From assembly GCA_902728285.1 (NCBI GenBank), contig CACVBU010000869.1:163229-227228 (forward strand): a stretch of 64,000 nucleotides of DNA, read 5' to 3'. The notes beneath the pieces are model-generated. The model saw only the letters and a program-made list of their open reading frames with translations. It was not told the DNA's origin and searched no databases. The position numbers and the translations under genes are program-made. Of the stretch, positions 21,901 to 30,096 are shown one piece after another. How positions within the stretch are numbered: the first letter of the stretch is position 1; every line of letters starts with the position of its first letter. This DNA comes from Clytia hemisphaerica. Taxonomy: Eukaryota; Cnidaria; Hydrozoa; Leptothecata; Clytiidae.

Positions 21901-24603
21901 GGGAGTTGGTAAACGCATTAAGGCCGGGGAAAATTTTCGTCGGGAAAAATATTCGTCACTTGTCCAAAATTTCGTCACTTTCCCCCGACGAAGTTTTCCC
22001 CGATTTTGGACGTCTAATGTACGTTTCTAGGACGTCCAAAGGTCATAAAGCCGTCCATTGAATGTCCATAAAACGACGCTTGCCCATAAGGTAGGAAGTA
22101 GGAAGGGGAATGAATGAAGGAAGTCGAAGGGGAAACAATGATATTCGATTGAAGACAAATCGTACCCTCTCTCTGACCATCAAAATTCATGATATTCATG
22201 ACTTAATGTTTTCTACGGAAATATCCCGATTTTAGCCAGTAGTGGCAAATTTAAACTAAAGTCTGTCCAGATATAATTGGCAGTGGAAACAAGAATGCCT
22301 GTAACTTTTGATAGTCAAATATAATTATGGAAATTTTTTTTGCTTGTTTTAGAGAATTAAAAGCGCTATATTTGAATGTATTTTTGGTTGAAAAATTCGC
22401 GATTTTTAGCGGTTAAATTTGCGATTGTAAAAATTGAGCTTTTTTTCTACTTATGCTATAACGTTCATTTTTACACCAGTGGTAGTTCAACCTTAGGTTA
22501 AGAAGTTTGTTAAATTTCAAGGCGAACAAAAAAGTCCTTCGGAAGATATGAGACCCGAAATACCCCTTGGTAGCACTTTTCTGTGAAATATCAAATCTCC
22601 AACTTATTACTAAAAACGGGGGTAGTGATATGATAAAACAGTTTTTCGATCATAACACATTTTACTATCTCTTTAATGACCTCATAGCCAAACTGTGTTT
22701 AGTGTTTTGGGAATTAGCAAAGTTCTTTTAATGACTTAAAAATAACAAAGGCAATATAAGTTCATGCTTATCTTTTCAATAAAAACAATTATACTGTGAT
22801 TTCACTTCGTTTCGAAATAATCAATGATACCAATAATACCAATGCACCAATACTTAAAACACTTTCCAACTTTTAATTGCACTGTTCAAAAAAGATAACA
22901 TAACCCCCGTTTTTAGTAATAAGTTGGAGATTTGATATTTCACAGAAAAGTGCTACCAAGGGGTATTTCGGGTCCCATATCTTCCGAAGGACTTTTCTGT
23001 TCGCCTTGAAATTTAACAAACTTCTTAACTTAAGGTTGAACTACCACTGGTGTAAAAATGAACATTATAGCATAAGTAGAAAAAAAGCTCAATTTTTACA
23101 ATCGCAAATTTAACCGCTAAAAATCGCGAATTTTTCAACCAAAAATACATTCAAATATAGCGCTTTTGATTCTCTAAAACAAACAAAAAAAATTTCCATA
23201 ATTATATTTGACTATCAAAAGTTACAAGCATTTTTGTTTCCACTGCCAATTATATCTGGACAGACTTTAGACAAAAGTTGTATAGAATTTGCCACTTCTG
23301 GCTAAAACCGGGGTCTTTCCGTAGAAAACATCATGAATTGAGGAATATTTTTCTGAAGTAGTCATGTTGTCAAAAAGCAAATACCAAATAATCGTCCCAC
23401 ATTTCATAGACACTGAATTCTTCAATTTCATATTCCGACTTCTTTTTACCATGATTGGTTGGCCGCGTAAATATTAACTCACCTATCACCTTAGTAGTTT
23501 AGATATAAACTTATTTCTTTTTTTATGATTTTTGTTGGCCAACCAATAAGTAAGGGACAAATTGTAGTTTGTACAAACTGATATTATCCCGTAACAATTA
23601 TCGTATTACCATATATAGCACCATGAACATATAAACGACTGGACATCCATCTCCTTTGTATTTTTGAAGATAACACTGCTAGCTTCGTTGCCGCCTCGTT
23701 AAAATCATCAAATGAAACAATGGATTTTGATGATATACCTCTTGGGAATACCTTGCTAACAACGTCAAAACTTCGACAAAACTCTCTGTTGTTCTACTTT
23801 TCTCAAGTCTTTTATCTATATCATAACAAAGATAACAGAGGCAAAATCATCGTCAGCTTGTCAAAACTCCGACTAATATTTCCAAATTTTGACTTAAAAG
23901 TGTCTAATAATTTTAGAGAGTGTCACATTCTAATTTCGATATTCTTATGACACAGGCTCTCAACTTTGACAAGCTATTTTTTTCAAGTCATAAAAAAAAT
24001 TATTGGAGTGACAAAAGGGATTCAAAAGTATACACGCAGTTGAAATTCTGCATTTCAGAGTTGAAAATGTTGATAAAATATATTGCAAATTCGTGAAAAA
24101 ATTTGAAAATAATTTTTTTATGCATTAGGAGTAATGTTCAAGCTCTATCAATCATTTTACCTAAACAATTAAAAGAAATAAGATTATGACGGAATATTGT
24201 CGGATTTTTTATACCAATTTTGAAATACAGGCGGCAACGAAGCTCGCTTCAAAGAGACAATAAAAGATAGATGTCCAGTCGTTTATATGTTCATGATAGC
24301 ACCCATATTACTGTATTACACGGACCCCAGTCTAGGAGAAAGTACACAATTCGAAATCTAAAATCAAATCTAATTATAACTTACTAATACGTAATAGTGA
24401 ATATTGTTTTCTGTTTCATTCTTTAGCACCGCCGTAACTTACGTAAAGCTGCTTCGTTCCGTTACGTCACTAAACGTTCTGCCAAAGACGAGTTTAATAA
24501 ACGTGTAACGGAGAGAGAAGAGCACATAGAAGAATCACTTGATGATATTTTCCATACAGTCACACAGGCTGATATCAATAAAATAAAAAGCCAATCAGGC
24601 TAG
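974..24603 (+). CDS. BRIX1: Ribosome biogenesis protein BRX1 (Brix domain), 3' ten exons
   Basis: BRX1 acts in the nucleolus in assembly of the large (60S) ribosomal subunit. Exons: 974-1026, 1134-1154, 1209-1252, 3523-3593, 5299-5348, 5724-5797, 6457-6609, 8587-8623, 21731-21825 and 24427-24603. All have AG/GT borders and compatible phases, and together they give 257 visible residues up to the TAG. Family-typical stretches in order are RHLMLDLRTLMPHSRP, DRKDKLTVINEVCEMKNCNR, SSVPHGPSARFLVEN, ELKLAGNCLKGSRPILSFDK, HPKSKPFIDR, DNRIWIRNFQ, EIGPRFVLNLIRIFDGSFGG and the C-terminal HRRNLRKAA. The first exon shown begins in mid-codon, so roughly 60-80 N-terminal residues are encoded left of the window. 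The C-terminus is shorter than in vertebrate BRX1 and lacks its long basic tail. The intron between 8623 and 21731 is 13.1 kb and exon two is only 21 bp. A possible AATAAA lies at 24937. No frame disruption is seen. Confidence 0.95.
1253..3522. other. BRIX1 intron with retroelement debris
   Basis: Apart from the LINE remnant at 1593-2440, this intron holds two related ~120-bp segments near 2670-2870 (CTAGCC...AAGGCACGACTAG type words) and one copy, near 1318-1440, of a repeat whose hallmark is an AGGTCCTT word followed by TTTTCTCAGGA. No other gene is seen. Confidence 0.5.
1593..2440 (-). pseudogene. Non-LTR retrotransposon (LINE) ORF1-like remnant
   Basis: On the minus strand, from 2407 downward, the reading frame gives a coiled-coil-like stretch (MVNEMKETIDTRITTLEKKI), then NLIFHGIDES near 2035-2010, which resembles the start of the LINE ORF1 RRM region. 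It continues as RPIKVTFTNEEDKNTVLQAI and FPYRVTEDLTKDKRQIIKEW to about 1599. At least two frame changes interrupt it: one near 2040-2085 with stops, and a single-base change near 1900 in the TGTGGGATCGGG segment. It is therefore not a functional ORF. No reverse transcriptase ORF is visible beside it. The family assignment rests on the motif style of ORF1 proteins (coiled coil, RRM, basic CTD) and is tentative. Confidence 0.6.
3594..5298. repeat. Diverged repeats in a BRIX1 intron
   Basis: Three related blocks start near 3625, 3838 and 4385. Each has a GGTCCT/TTTTCTCRAGATTGG word followed by TTTTCTGATTTTTTGCA. The last two also share AACTATAAACCCT..ACGGAGC and a later AAAGATGGCTCAAGCAG segment (near 4105 and 4605). 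GGTAGGTCC words close the block at 4938 and 5003. This is tandem duplication of an old interspersed element. No coding exon is seen between 3594 and 5298. Confidence 0.55.
5424..5655. mobile_element. MITE-like element, GTTTAGACGGCT termini
   Basis: The left end reads AGCTCCAGTTTAGACGGCTG and then, after a variable stretch, CCTGCCTATTCTAATTG. The right end is the near-perfect reverse complement (CAATTAGAATAGGCAGGG ... AGCCGTCTAAACTAGAGCT). Arms are about 50 bp and the element about 230 bp. A diverged relative lies at 62420-62645. Confidence 0.7.
6285..6435. mobile_element. MITE-like element, CTCTCTCTAATTCGA termini
   Basis: It begins CTCTCTCTAATTCGATCTTC and ends with TCGAA/TTTGAATTACAGAGAG, giving inverted ends of about 20 bp. 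A second copy with the same ends is at 58965-59090. It sits just before a BRIX1 exon (6457), inside the intron. Confidence 0.55.
6930..7040. repeat. 21-bp tandem repeat, about five copies
   Basis: The unit ATTTCAATATAATTACTAGA(A/G) recurs head to tail with only A/G variation at the last base. The final copy merges into the outer arm of the inverted tRNA block (AATTTCAATATAATTAGAGC). Confidence 0.9.
7083..7154 (-). tRNA. tRNA-Gly (anticodon UCC)
   Basis: On the minus strand this is a 72-nt cloverleaf including the discriminator base. The acceptor stem GCGTCGG/CTGACGC pairs with one G-U. The A box is TGGTGTAAAGG, the anticodon stem GTTGC/GCAAT holds loop CTTCCAA (anticodon TCC, glycine), and the B box is GGTTCGATTCC. 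No intron is present. A TTTT Pol III terminator follows within a few bases (minus strand, about 7077-7080). It forms the left outer arm of an inverted block whose right arm is the tRNA at 7948-8019. Confidence 0.93.
7525..7583 (-). pseudogene. Truncated tRNA-Gly copy
   Basis: It matches the neighbouring tRNA-Gly genes from the 3' acceptor through the T arm and anticodon arm. It stops after the A-box region (CTAACCTTTT on the plus strand) and lacks the 5' acceptor strand. It also has a C-to-T change in the 3' part (AGCTGGG for AGCCGGG). It is preceded by the same TTGATAACGATTCACTTAAAAGG flank found before the gene at 7722, so it is a partial local duplicate. Confidence 0.85.
7722..7793 (-). 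tRNA. tRNA-Gly (anticodon UCC)
   Basis: The mature sequence is the same as in the other copies (anticodon TCC, intact A and B boxes, full acceptor pairing). On the minus strand CCTTTTAAG downstream supplies the terminator. It is paired head-to-head (5' ends facing) with the plus-strand gene at 7948 across a 154-bp spacer. Confidence 0.93.
7948..8019 (+). tRNA. tRNA-Gly (anticodon UCC)
   Basis: Plus-strand copy with complete cloverleaf and anticodon TCC. It is followed by a CCTTTT terminator. Its 3' flank (8020-8085: CTTCTTTTTAATTGCAATGC..GTTGAAATTT) is the reverse complement of the flank left of the tRNA at 7083, so the homologous inverted arms extend well past the tRNA genes. Confidence 0.93.
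8072..8485 (+). other. Unrecognised 137-codon ORF inside a BRIX1 intron
   Basis: An ATG-initiated open frame encodes a lysine- and cysteine-rich product (MLKFLCMDCKKQNKSTKDL ...). No family is recognised, there is no signal peptide and no membrane segment. Its first codons lie in the inverted flank of the tRNA block, and it ends about 100 bp before a BRIX1 exon. It may be chance or element-derived. Confidence 0.2.
8624..11460. other. 5' part of the 13.1-kb BRIX1 intron
   Basis: No exon is recognised. Two hairpin-type inverted repeats are evident: about 10577-10725 (TTGCAAATCGC...CAGTCAC against GTGACTG..GCGATTT) and about 10830-10990 (ACGACGACGAACGAAAAT against its inverse ending GTCGTCGTGG). 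The rest is low-complexity AT-rich sequence. Confidence 0.5.
10986..11300. mobile_element. MITE of the AGCCCGAAGGGCTAGA family
   Basis: The inverted termini are TTAACCACAGAT followed by CTGTAAAGCCCGAAGGGCTA at the left and its inverse at the right (CTAGCCCTTCGGGCTTTACAG). The interior includes AAAAAGTGAAGC and GCTTCACTTTTT as subterminal inverted words, shared with other family members at 26.9, 41.7 and 56.8 kb. Confidence 0.75.
11465..12056. repeat. 33/34-bp GC-rich minisatellite, 18 copies
   Basis: The core GGCGGGTTCAAAACTTGTGA followed by CGGCGATCTGAAG recurs 18 times head to tail. Copies differ by GATC/GGATC and small indels, so the unit is 33 or 34 bp. Because 33 is divisible by three, both strands stay open for 85-143 codons with an 11-residue period, but the array sits in an intron and its ORFs break at the 34-bp units. 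It is the GC-richest stretch of this intron. Confidence 0.95.
12057..13944. other. BRIX1 intron, mostly non-repetitive
   Basis: AT-rich. It contains an 18-bp tandem triplicate (TTTTCKGGACCAATTTTGTC) at 12945-13003. Around 13735-13910 is a segment resembling the outer arms of the 23.6-24.3 kb element (TACAAACTGATATCATCCCG ... TATAAACGACT). No exon is recognised. Confidence 0.45.
13945..14205. mobile_element. MITE-like element, AAGGGCTAGACTCAAGACTC termini
   Basis: The left arm AAGGGCTAGACTCAAGACTC continues through GGAAATGAAGCCAATTATTT. The right arm is its near-perfect reverse complement ending GAGTCTAGCCCTT. Arms exceed 50 bp and the element is about 260 bp. The interior has a second inverted pair around the CGCGTTCT words. 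Confidence 0.75.
14206..15882. repeat. Short tandem duplications in the BRIX1 intron
   Basis: Two copies of a ~55-bp unit (AGAATATTAGGCTTC.AAGCCA, 14925-15010) are followed by two ~90-bp copies beginning CTCTACCTTGAAAAAAGCC / TACCTTGAAAAAAGCCTC (15071-15232). No exon is seen. Confidence 0.6.
15883..16120 (+). pseudogene. Frameshifted coiled-coil-like coding fragment
   Basis: An ATG frame reads MSEPERKKFKNVLKLEKLES and stops at 15967-15969. A +1 shift at the A-run near 15957-15963 continues as KDLTENQRLLVEETSHRFTF, then EKKVAIVLKT to 16052. Another shift or stop is followed by KKAHQLAKENNYYIK. The charged, heptad-like composition differs from the surrounding AT-rich intron and suggests a decayed copy of a coiled-coil protein. 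No family is recognised. It could be chance. Confidence 0.35.
16121..18657. other. BRIX1 intron, no feature recognised
   Basis: AT-rich single-copy-looking sequence. A partial copy of the ACGTTTTTTTATAAGAAC element family lies near 18229-18350. Confidence 0.4.
18655..18906. mobile_element. MITE of the ACACGTTTTTTTATAAGAAC family
   Basis: The left end TTTGTACACGTTTTTTTATAAGAAC is mirrored at the right end by GTTCTTATAAAAAAACGTGT. The interior repeats ATGTTCTTAA in both directions. Fragments with the same ends occur near 18229, 25709-26075, 40758-41070, 55150-55220, 61300-61410, 61618-61806 and 63870, making this the most frequent family in the window. Confidence 0.75.
18907..20896. other. BRIX1 intron, no gene recognised
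   Basis: A short imperfect palindrome around 19808-19895 (ACACCCGAAAAAACCGAAA and its inverse). ORFs here are short and overlap on both strands without a family match. Confidence 0.4.
20897..21105. mobile_element. MITE of the ACACCCCTGTYTCA family
   Basis: It starts ACACCCCTGTTTCAGAGACC and ends GCTGTGAGACAGGGGTGTAA. The interior carries GGG(A/G)AT-type words (CCCCACTG, ATTTCTATCCC) shared with copies at 43305-43475 and 57897-58132. A degraded relative lies at 21470-21660. Confidence 0.75.
21853..22016. mobile_element. MITE-like element, CCTTATCGGGGAAAA termini
   Basis: It begins ATCCCTTATCGGGGAAAAAT and ends CGACGAAGTTTTCCCCGAT. The interior repeats TTCGTCACTTG and GGCCGGGGAAAATTTTCGTC. 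A better preserved copy in the opposite orientation is at 50525-50700. Confidence 0.65.
22205..23332. mobile_element. Large foldback element with ~425-bp inverted arms
   Basis: The left arm (about 22205-22630) and right arm (about 22905-23332) are near-identical reverse complements. Shared words include TGTTTTCTACGGAAA, GTCTGTCCAGATATAATTGG, TTGCGATTGTAAAAATTGAG and CTACCAAGGGGTATTTCGGG. About 275 bp of unrelated sequence separates them. There is no transposase ORF. A remnant of the arm occurs at 48550-48712. It is a non-autonomous foldback/MITE-type element in the BRIX1 intron. Confidence 0.85.
23618..24300. mobile_element. Inverted-repeat element with ~70-bp termini
   Basis: The left end CATGAACATATAAACGACTG continues through GACATCCATCT ... 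AGCTTCGTTGCCGCC. The right end is the inverse (GGCGGCAACGAAGCTC ... AGATGTCCAGTCG ... TTATATGTTCATGAT). The ~560-bp interior holds a 76-codon ORF (23720-23950) without recognisable homology. A relative of the arms is at 13735-13910. Confidence 0.75.
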
Positions 24604-24936
24604 TGATGCAATCATTAATGTTTACAAGCACCTGATAACATACTCCATTTCGTGAAAATAACAATTGTTTTGACTCATTACGTTACACTTTTAAAGGAGC
24701 CTCTTTAGTAAAATGTACAACATTCTTCTATGAGAACTGCACCAATATCGATTTCTCAGCTTGAATGAATAGTATGGAGCGATTGCTAGCTATGTCTCAT
24801 TTACCTTGGCTGTGAACGTGAGTACTGTAAAATTCTTCAGACTACTGTATGTTATAAAACATTTCTAGGATAGAATTTTTTATTTTGCTAACAAAATATG
24901 ATTTTTATATTGAAATATATGGGACTCTTATGTAAA

Positions 24937-24942
24937 AATAAA
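24937..24942 (+). terminator. Candidate BRIX1 polyadenylation signal
   Basis: AATAAA about 335 bp after the BRIX1 stop codon. It is the first canonical hexamer noticed downstream, followed by a T/G-rich stretch. Use in vivo is inferred. Confidence 0.4.
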
Positions 24943-26940
24943 ACCTTGTTCTTAATATTTTGGCTATCGAAAACGTTATTTTCTTATATAGTTTGTTCTT
25001 ATAAAAAACTTTCACTGCGTGAACAGAAACTTGCTCTGCTAGAAAATAGCATGTTGCAGCAGAATGCAGCTCATTAGTATAGTGAAGTAAAAATTACTTA
25101 GAACTACGCCTACACATAAACTATTTAAAACTTGAGAGGAGTGTTTATTTTGATACCTCTTTAAGTCCTTTTAACACTTTGAACCTTAATCCTAAGTGAT
25201 TCATACATCACCATGTTTTATTTACATTGAAAGTGATAGTACTCGCTTTTTACTCACAACATACTTGACCGATCAGTGGGCATAGTAAAAAAGTGACTAT
25301 TTTTAAAAAGCATTTTTTGTGGAGTTTGCAAAAATCCGTGTATATCGTGCTGAGTGTGCATAGAACCTTAACATTTCCGCCTAACACAGTCATAGGGAGC
25401 ATAGTTTAATGCGTTCAAAGAAATGCTGGAGAGAATAACTTTTGAGATTTCTTTACAAGACTGACTACCTTCAATATGAAAGCCATTGAAATCTGACCTG
25501 CTAGCATAGCAGCATTTCCTTATAAACAGGAAAAATCCTCTTGACGCATACTAAATAAGCAGCTTGACAACGATAAACAATCACTTCAGAAGATGGTGGT
25601 TTAACTTTCCTTGAGGATCTCTTGTCTATACGCCCACTATTCTAGGAACTATAAAATTTATTTTGTGTGCCGAATGCAAAGTTTATCATTTTCGGGGTCT
25701 GGGACGGGTTACATGTTTTTTTTTTTTATTAGAACATCTAAAATTTGGCTGAGCCTGGATGTGCTTATTTTTTAGCAATTTTCAGCCTAAAATGTTCTTA
25801 AATGCGTTCTTAATTTTTCAGACTACTCTAAATCGACAAGATCATGCAAAATAAAGGGCACCTAAAATTGGTAAAATTTGGACAATATTGACTCTCGATT
25901 TTTTCCATCCCTAAGTTCGGTTAAAACTGCTTGAAAAGAGGAAAAAATTGCATTTTTTTGTCATTTTTTTTTTTCAAATTGAGGCTGGGCATGTTCTTAC
26001 GATGTTCTTAATTTTTCGACGAATTTCAGCCTGAATGTTCTTATAAACTGGATTTTAATAAAGAAAAAAACGTGTATTTGCCAAAAGTAGGCTAAATAAA
26101 ACTTTGGGGCAGTTCAGAGACTTTAAAAATGGCCGGATTTGATTGAAACTTATGGTGTGAGTGAATACCTAGGGTTTTTCGCCTTTGCTTCAAATGTAGG
26201 CAGCGCGCACCCCCAGAATTCATTTTGATATCAAATCATTTCAGAGGGGATGCGTGGATGAGCCTCTGGATAGTCAAAACGTATTAAAGTTGATCCCAGT
26301 AGCGCTGCACACGTGCGATTATTTCGTTATGGAGAGTTTTTGTAATAAAGATAAGCATTTGCAGAGTGATCGGTCTGGATTTCGGATTAAAAGCATTGCG
26401 AAAACAAACGACAACAACTGCGACTCTCACCAAATGCTGTTGGTAAACAGATATAAAGATTTTCTTTGAAAATAAACACACACATCAAAACTGAATGACG
26501 TCAAAGGGTCACTGCCAAATCCATTCATTTGAGTGCGCCAAAAATACCGCAGAAGTCAAATTTGTAACTGTTTTTACATGAATGATTGCTTTTATATAAA
26601 AATTGATACGCAATTATGCAAATAAAACTGAAGGAAAAACGATCTTGGTGCATCTTTACGTCAAAAAAATTGACAGAGCAGACAAGGCAATGATTAATCG
26701 TAGAGTCCAGCCGTTTGTGGACTATTTTTAATTTTTAAGTCAAAGTCTTTTATTTCACAATAGACGATATCGACTTCACATGAAAACTCTGATTTGACCC
26801 CCGAGAATTCCCCAAAATGCTTTGTGTGGAAAAATTTCACCATGGGCTTTTTTTCCGCGCAAAGCATTGTGTGAGTTTTCACGTTAAACCGATATTGTCT
26901 ATTGCATAAAATTGAAGCCGGTAGATAGTTCAACCTATTG
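24943..26940. other. Intergenic, element fragments
   Basis: Contains a diverged element with CATGTTTTTTTTTTTTATTAGAAC at 25709 and AAAAAAACGTGTATTTG near 26075. No gene is recognised on either strand. Confidence 0.4.
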
Positions 26941-27218
26941 AGTTTAAAGCCCGAAGGGCTAGAGTTAAATCTCTAACCTTTCTCAGGCAATAAAAAGTGA
27001 AGCCTTAAAAATTGCGCCGCATTTTTGAAGACAGATTGAATCTAGCAATTCCTTTGTTTACGATTGATATTTATTTCGAAATTTAGCGGTAAATTTTAGT
27101 TTCAATCTGTTATTTGTGAAAAAGGGGAGCCACTCAAGGCCGCGCAACTTTGGTAGGATTTGTTGGCTTCAAATCCTACCAAGGAGATTGACTTCTAGCC
27201 CTTCGGGCTTATACTTCA
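26936..27218. mobile_element. MITE of the AGCCCGAAGGGCTAGA family
   Basis: Left end GAGTTTAAAGCCCGAAGGGC, right end TAGCCCTTCGGGCTTATACT. The interior word order (AAAAAGTGAAGCC, GCGCCGCATTTTTGA, TTTAGTTTCAATCTGTTATT, GCCGCGCAACTTTGGTAGGA) is the reverse complement of the copies at 41668 and 56844. Confidence 0.85.
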
Positions 27219-29925
27219 TTGGTTCAACCATCCCTAGCCTGTGGTGTCGCGTTACATTCAAGAGAATTTGTGTTTCCTTTTAATTCCCCGTGTATTTCTT
27301 TATCCAACGTTTTCCACGTATCTATTGTCTGTAACATCCTTAAAACGTTATATAAACATCGTCGAAACATTGTTTCATCTACTGCAGAAGCTTATTATAA
27401 TAATCTTTCCAGATATTTCAACATCATAGCGTGTTGAACTGTGCAAAAATACCTGGTACAGCTGTTTTATTTGCAGTTTGCAAAAAAAGGTCGAAACGGG
27501 TCGAAATGTAGGGTAGACAGGTCAAATGTATGATAGAAGAGTCTAGTTAAGTAATTTAGAACCTGGTTTTTGCAATACCGGAAAAAGTCATCTTTCAGTA
27601 ATTTTCCGTGTCTTTCAAGATGGATCTTTGCCCAGTGCGCTTGCAGGGTCGAGTTACAAAATTTCTCAAAGTTAATGGCTAAAGTTTCTCTGCACTGCTG
27701 CACGTACAGTCATTTTTTAATCGAGTGCCCTCCTCCCGGGGAGTGAAGAGCTCGTTTCGATCAAAATTTACGTTAGCTCATTTTTATGTATATCCTATTG
27801 ACGGGAGCTCTAAAACGTTTTTAATCCAGCAATGCTAAACCCCGGAAACGTTAACATTTAAAACAACTTTTCAGGAAGTTTGACGTAAATTTATCGACGA
27901 AGGAAGTTGTTCTGTTTTAACCACAAATCTGGGCAATTTCCAACTTTCTCTTCCAAATAAGCTAAAACCATGTGGAACGAGAAAATTATAGAAAGAAACA
28001 AAAAATACGTCAACCTATTAAAAGGTCGTTAGTATTACGCAGCTGTAAGCTGATGAAATAATCACTTTCGTTTTCTACCCCTGACTGAGTGTACACGTAT
28101 TACTATAGACCCTAGTAATAACGGCTTATGGCAATCAATTAAGCATCTAAGAAATTACAATAGAGAACGATTATAGCTTAGTTACTATGTCTTGTCAAGA
28201 AATCCCGCCATTCATCAGTTCATTGATTATGAAAGTTTCCGGTTTTAGGACTATAATTTGTTTACTCTTGAGATCTTGAGAGTCTGACATACACAGTAAA
28301 CAGGTTTTAGAACTGCGATTTGGATAAAAGTGTAGTCTTTTAAGGATCCGGGAGACAAAAGACAATGAATTCATATGAATGAATGTCTAAGACCTAGTCT
28401 ATTATAGTGGCTAGAGCGGTTTATCACACTCGCTTTAATGAGTTTCGCTAGTCGAACCCCACGATGATCTCTGTAGTCATAGTAAAAAGACAATTTTTGT
28501 CTCACTTTGACTTTTTCAAATATTTTCATTGATAATGTTTATTTGTCTCAATGACAAAGTTTATTTTGATTTCTCGATCGATGGGTTAAAAGTTTATTAT
28601 GAAATAAATCTCACGATTTATTGATAATCTGGAACGATTCCCAGATTTGCTAAATATGAGAAGGAGATTTCAAACACTAATCAAAATATTATTTAGATCT
28701 TATATCTTCAATAACATACCTTCGAACCGCGCTTCAGACCATCTATCTTTATTTTAAGGGGTTTTTTAAGCCTCAGGAAGAACTTTATTACTTAGTTGTT
28801 TTTTTTCGAATCTTCGAAGGCTGAAACTATTTACCCCAGCAGTTTAAATACCGGGGATACCTGTGGGCCGTGTGGTAGACTAGCCGTCTGCCTTTCCTTG
28901 GACACAGGAACGCGGGAAATAGTGGTTATAAAAGAGTTCTTATAAAAAATAGAAATTTCCGCGTGAGAGTGGTTTGGAAAGAACGTAGTGAGCCCATTGT
29001 AAGCGTAAGCTGCAGTGAAATACAGGTACGTGGTTTACTAGTCTAACCGTGCGAGGGAAAAAAGGGTACTCACTGTAGAGTACCAGGTAGAGTATCAAAC
29101 GAAACTAAATAGAAAAATCAGTGCCAATTCTGAGCGATTTTTAGGCGAAATTTCCGATTTTCTGAAAAAAACCAGCCCAATATTCCGTCTCTGACAGTAG
29201 AGAACATAAATTCTGCAAATCCGTTCCGTGGTGCAAAGAATAAAAAGAGCAGATTCTGCTTTTCCGCCAACCGTGATTAGTACCCCCTCCCAAAGACCAT
29301 GGTTCGAACAAAAAACATCAGTTATAGATAGTAGACTAGCAAACTAGTCTGTTAATTAATCATGTCAGAGGGTGGGAACATCTCGAGCATAAAGGTGGCG
29401 GGCGTTTGCTAGAATAGGATAGGAGCTGTGTAGGAGAATGAGCAAAAGTTGGTGAGAGGCTGCTGCTTTCAGCCCCTTGCCGCCGACAAAATTTCTTCCT
29501 ACGCTTACCTAACTCCTACGTTCACTTTTCCCGTGTGATACCGTCCAGCCAGTCTGGATAATATATAGCCTTACGAGAAAGCACCCCTTTCTTTACGATA
29601 TTTTCAAACACAATATTTGAGTTTCTACCTACCAAAACTGTCTGTTAGACTATGTAGTGACGTTTGTTTTTGTTTTGAGTAACAAGTAGGGTTCAATTTC
29701 TCCGTATACCTCGTTTGTTTTTATTTGCATGTTTTAGTATTTGTTTACTTTTGGAATTGGAGACAGAAAGTAATCTCTGCAAAAAAAGCATAGGTATGCG
29801 AAAAGTCTACTCTACTACTTGGCCTAGGTACCAACTGTAGGATAAACTATATAGCTTGCTATATAATAGAGCAGCTCTGGCAGCTGGGGCTTAAATCATC
29901 ACACACACCACGACACCAGTCAATC
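27219..29925. other. Intergenic, no gene recognised
   Basis: A weak tRNA-like segment sits near 28408-28467 (TGGCTAGAGCGG and TAGTCGAACCCC boxes). It does not fold into a clear cloverleaf by eye and is not called a tRNA. Short ORFs only. Confidence 0.35.
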
Positions 29926-30096
29926 CAGTAGCGTATTGAGCGTAGACAAGGGGAGGTGCAAAATTTGTGTAGGAGAGCAGATTTTTATGACGCATCAATT
30001 ATCTTTTTATATTATGAATAGATAATTACAGTGTCATAAGAGCTGCTCTCCTAAGTCCTACCCAAATTTTACGTCCTCCTGTCTACGCTACTGCAG
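29926..30096. mobile_element. Short inverted-repeat element (~170 bp)
   Basis: Left arm GTAGCGTATTGAGCGTAGAC..AGGAGAGCAG and right arm CTGCTCTCCTAAGTCCTA..GTCTACGCTACTGC. Arms are about 65 bp and AT-rich sequence lies between them. Confidence 0.7.

Noticed and set aside
28408..28467. Possible tRNA gene
   Set aside because: A- and B-box-like words exist but the acceptor and anticodon stems do not pair; at most an old SINE head.
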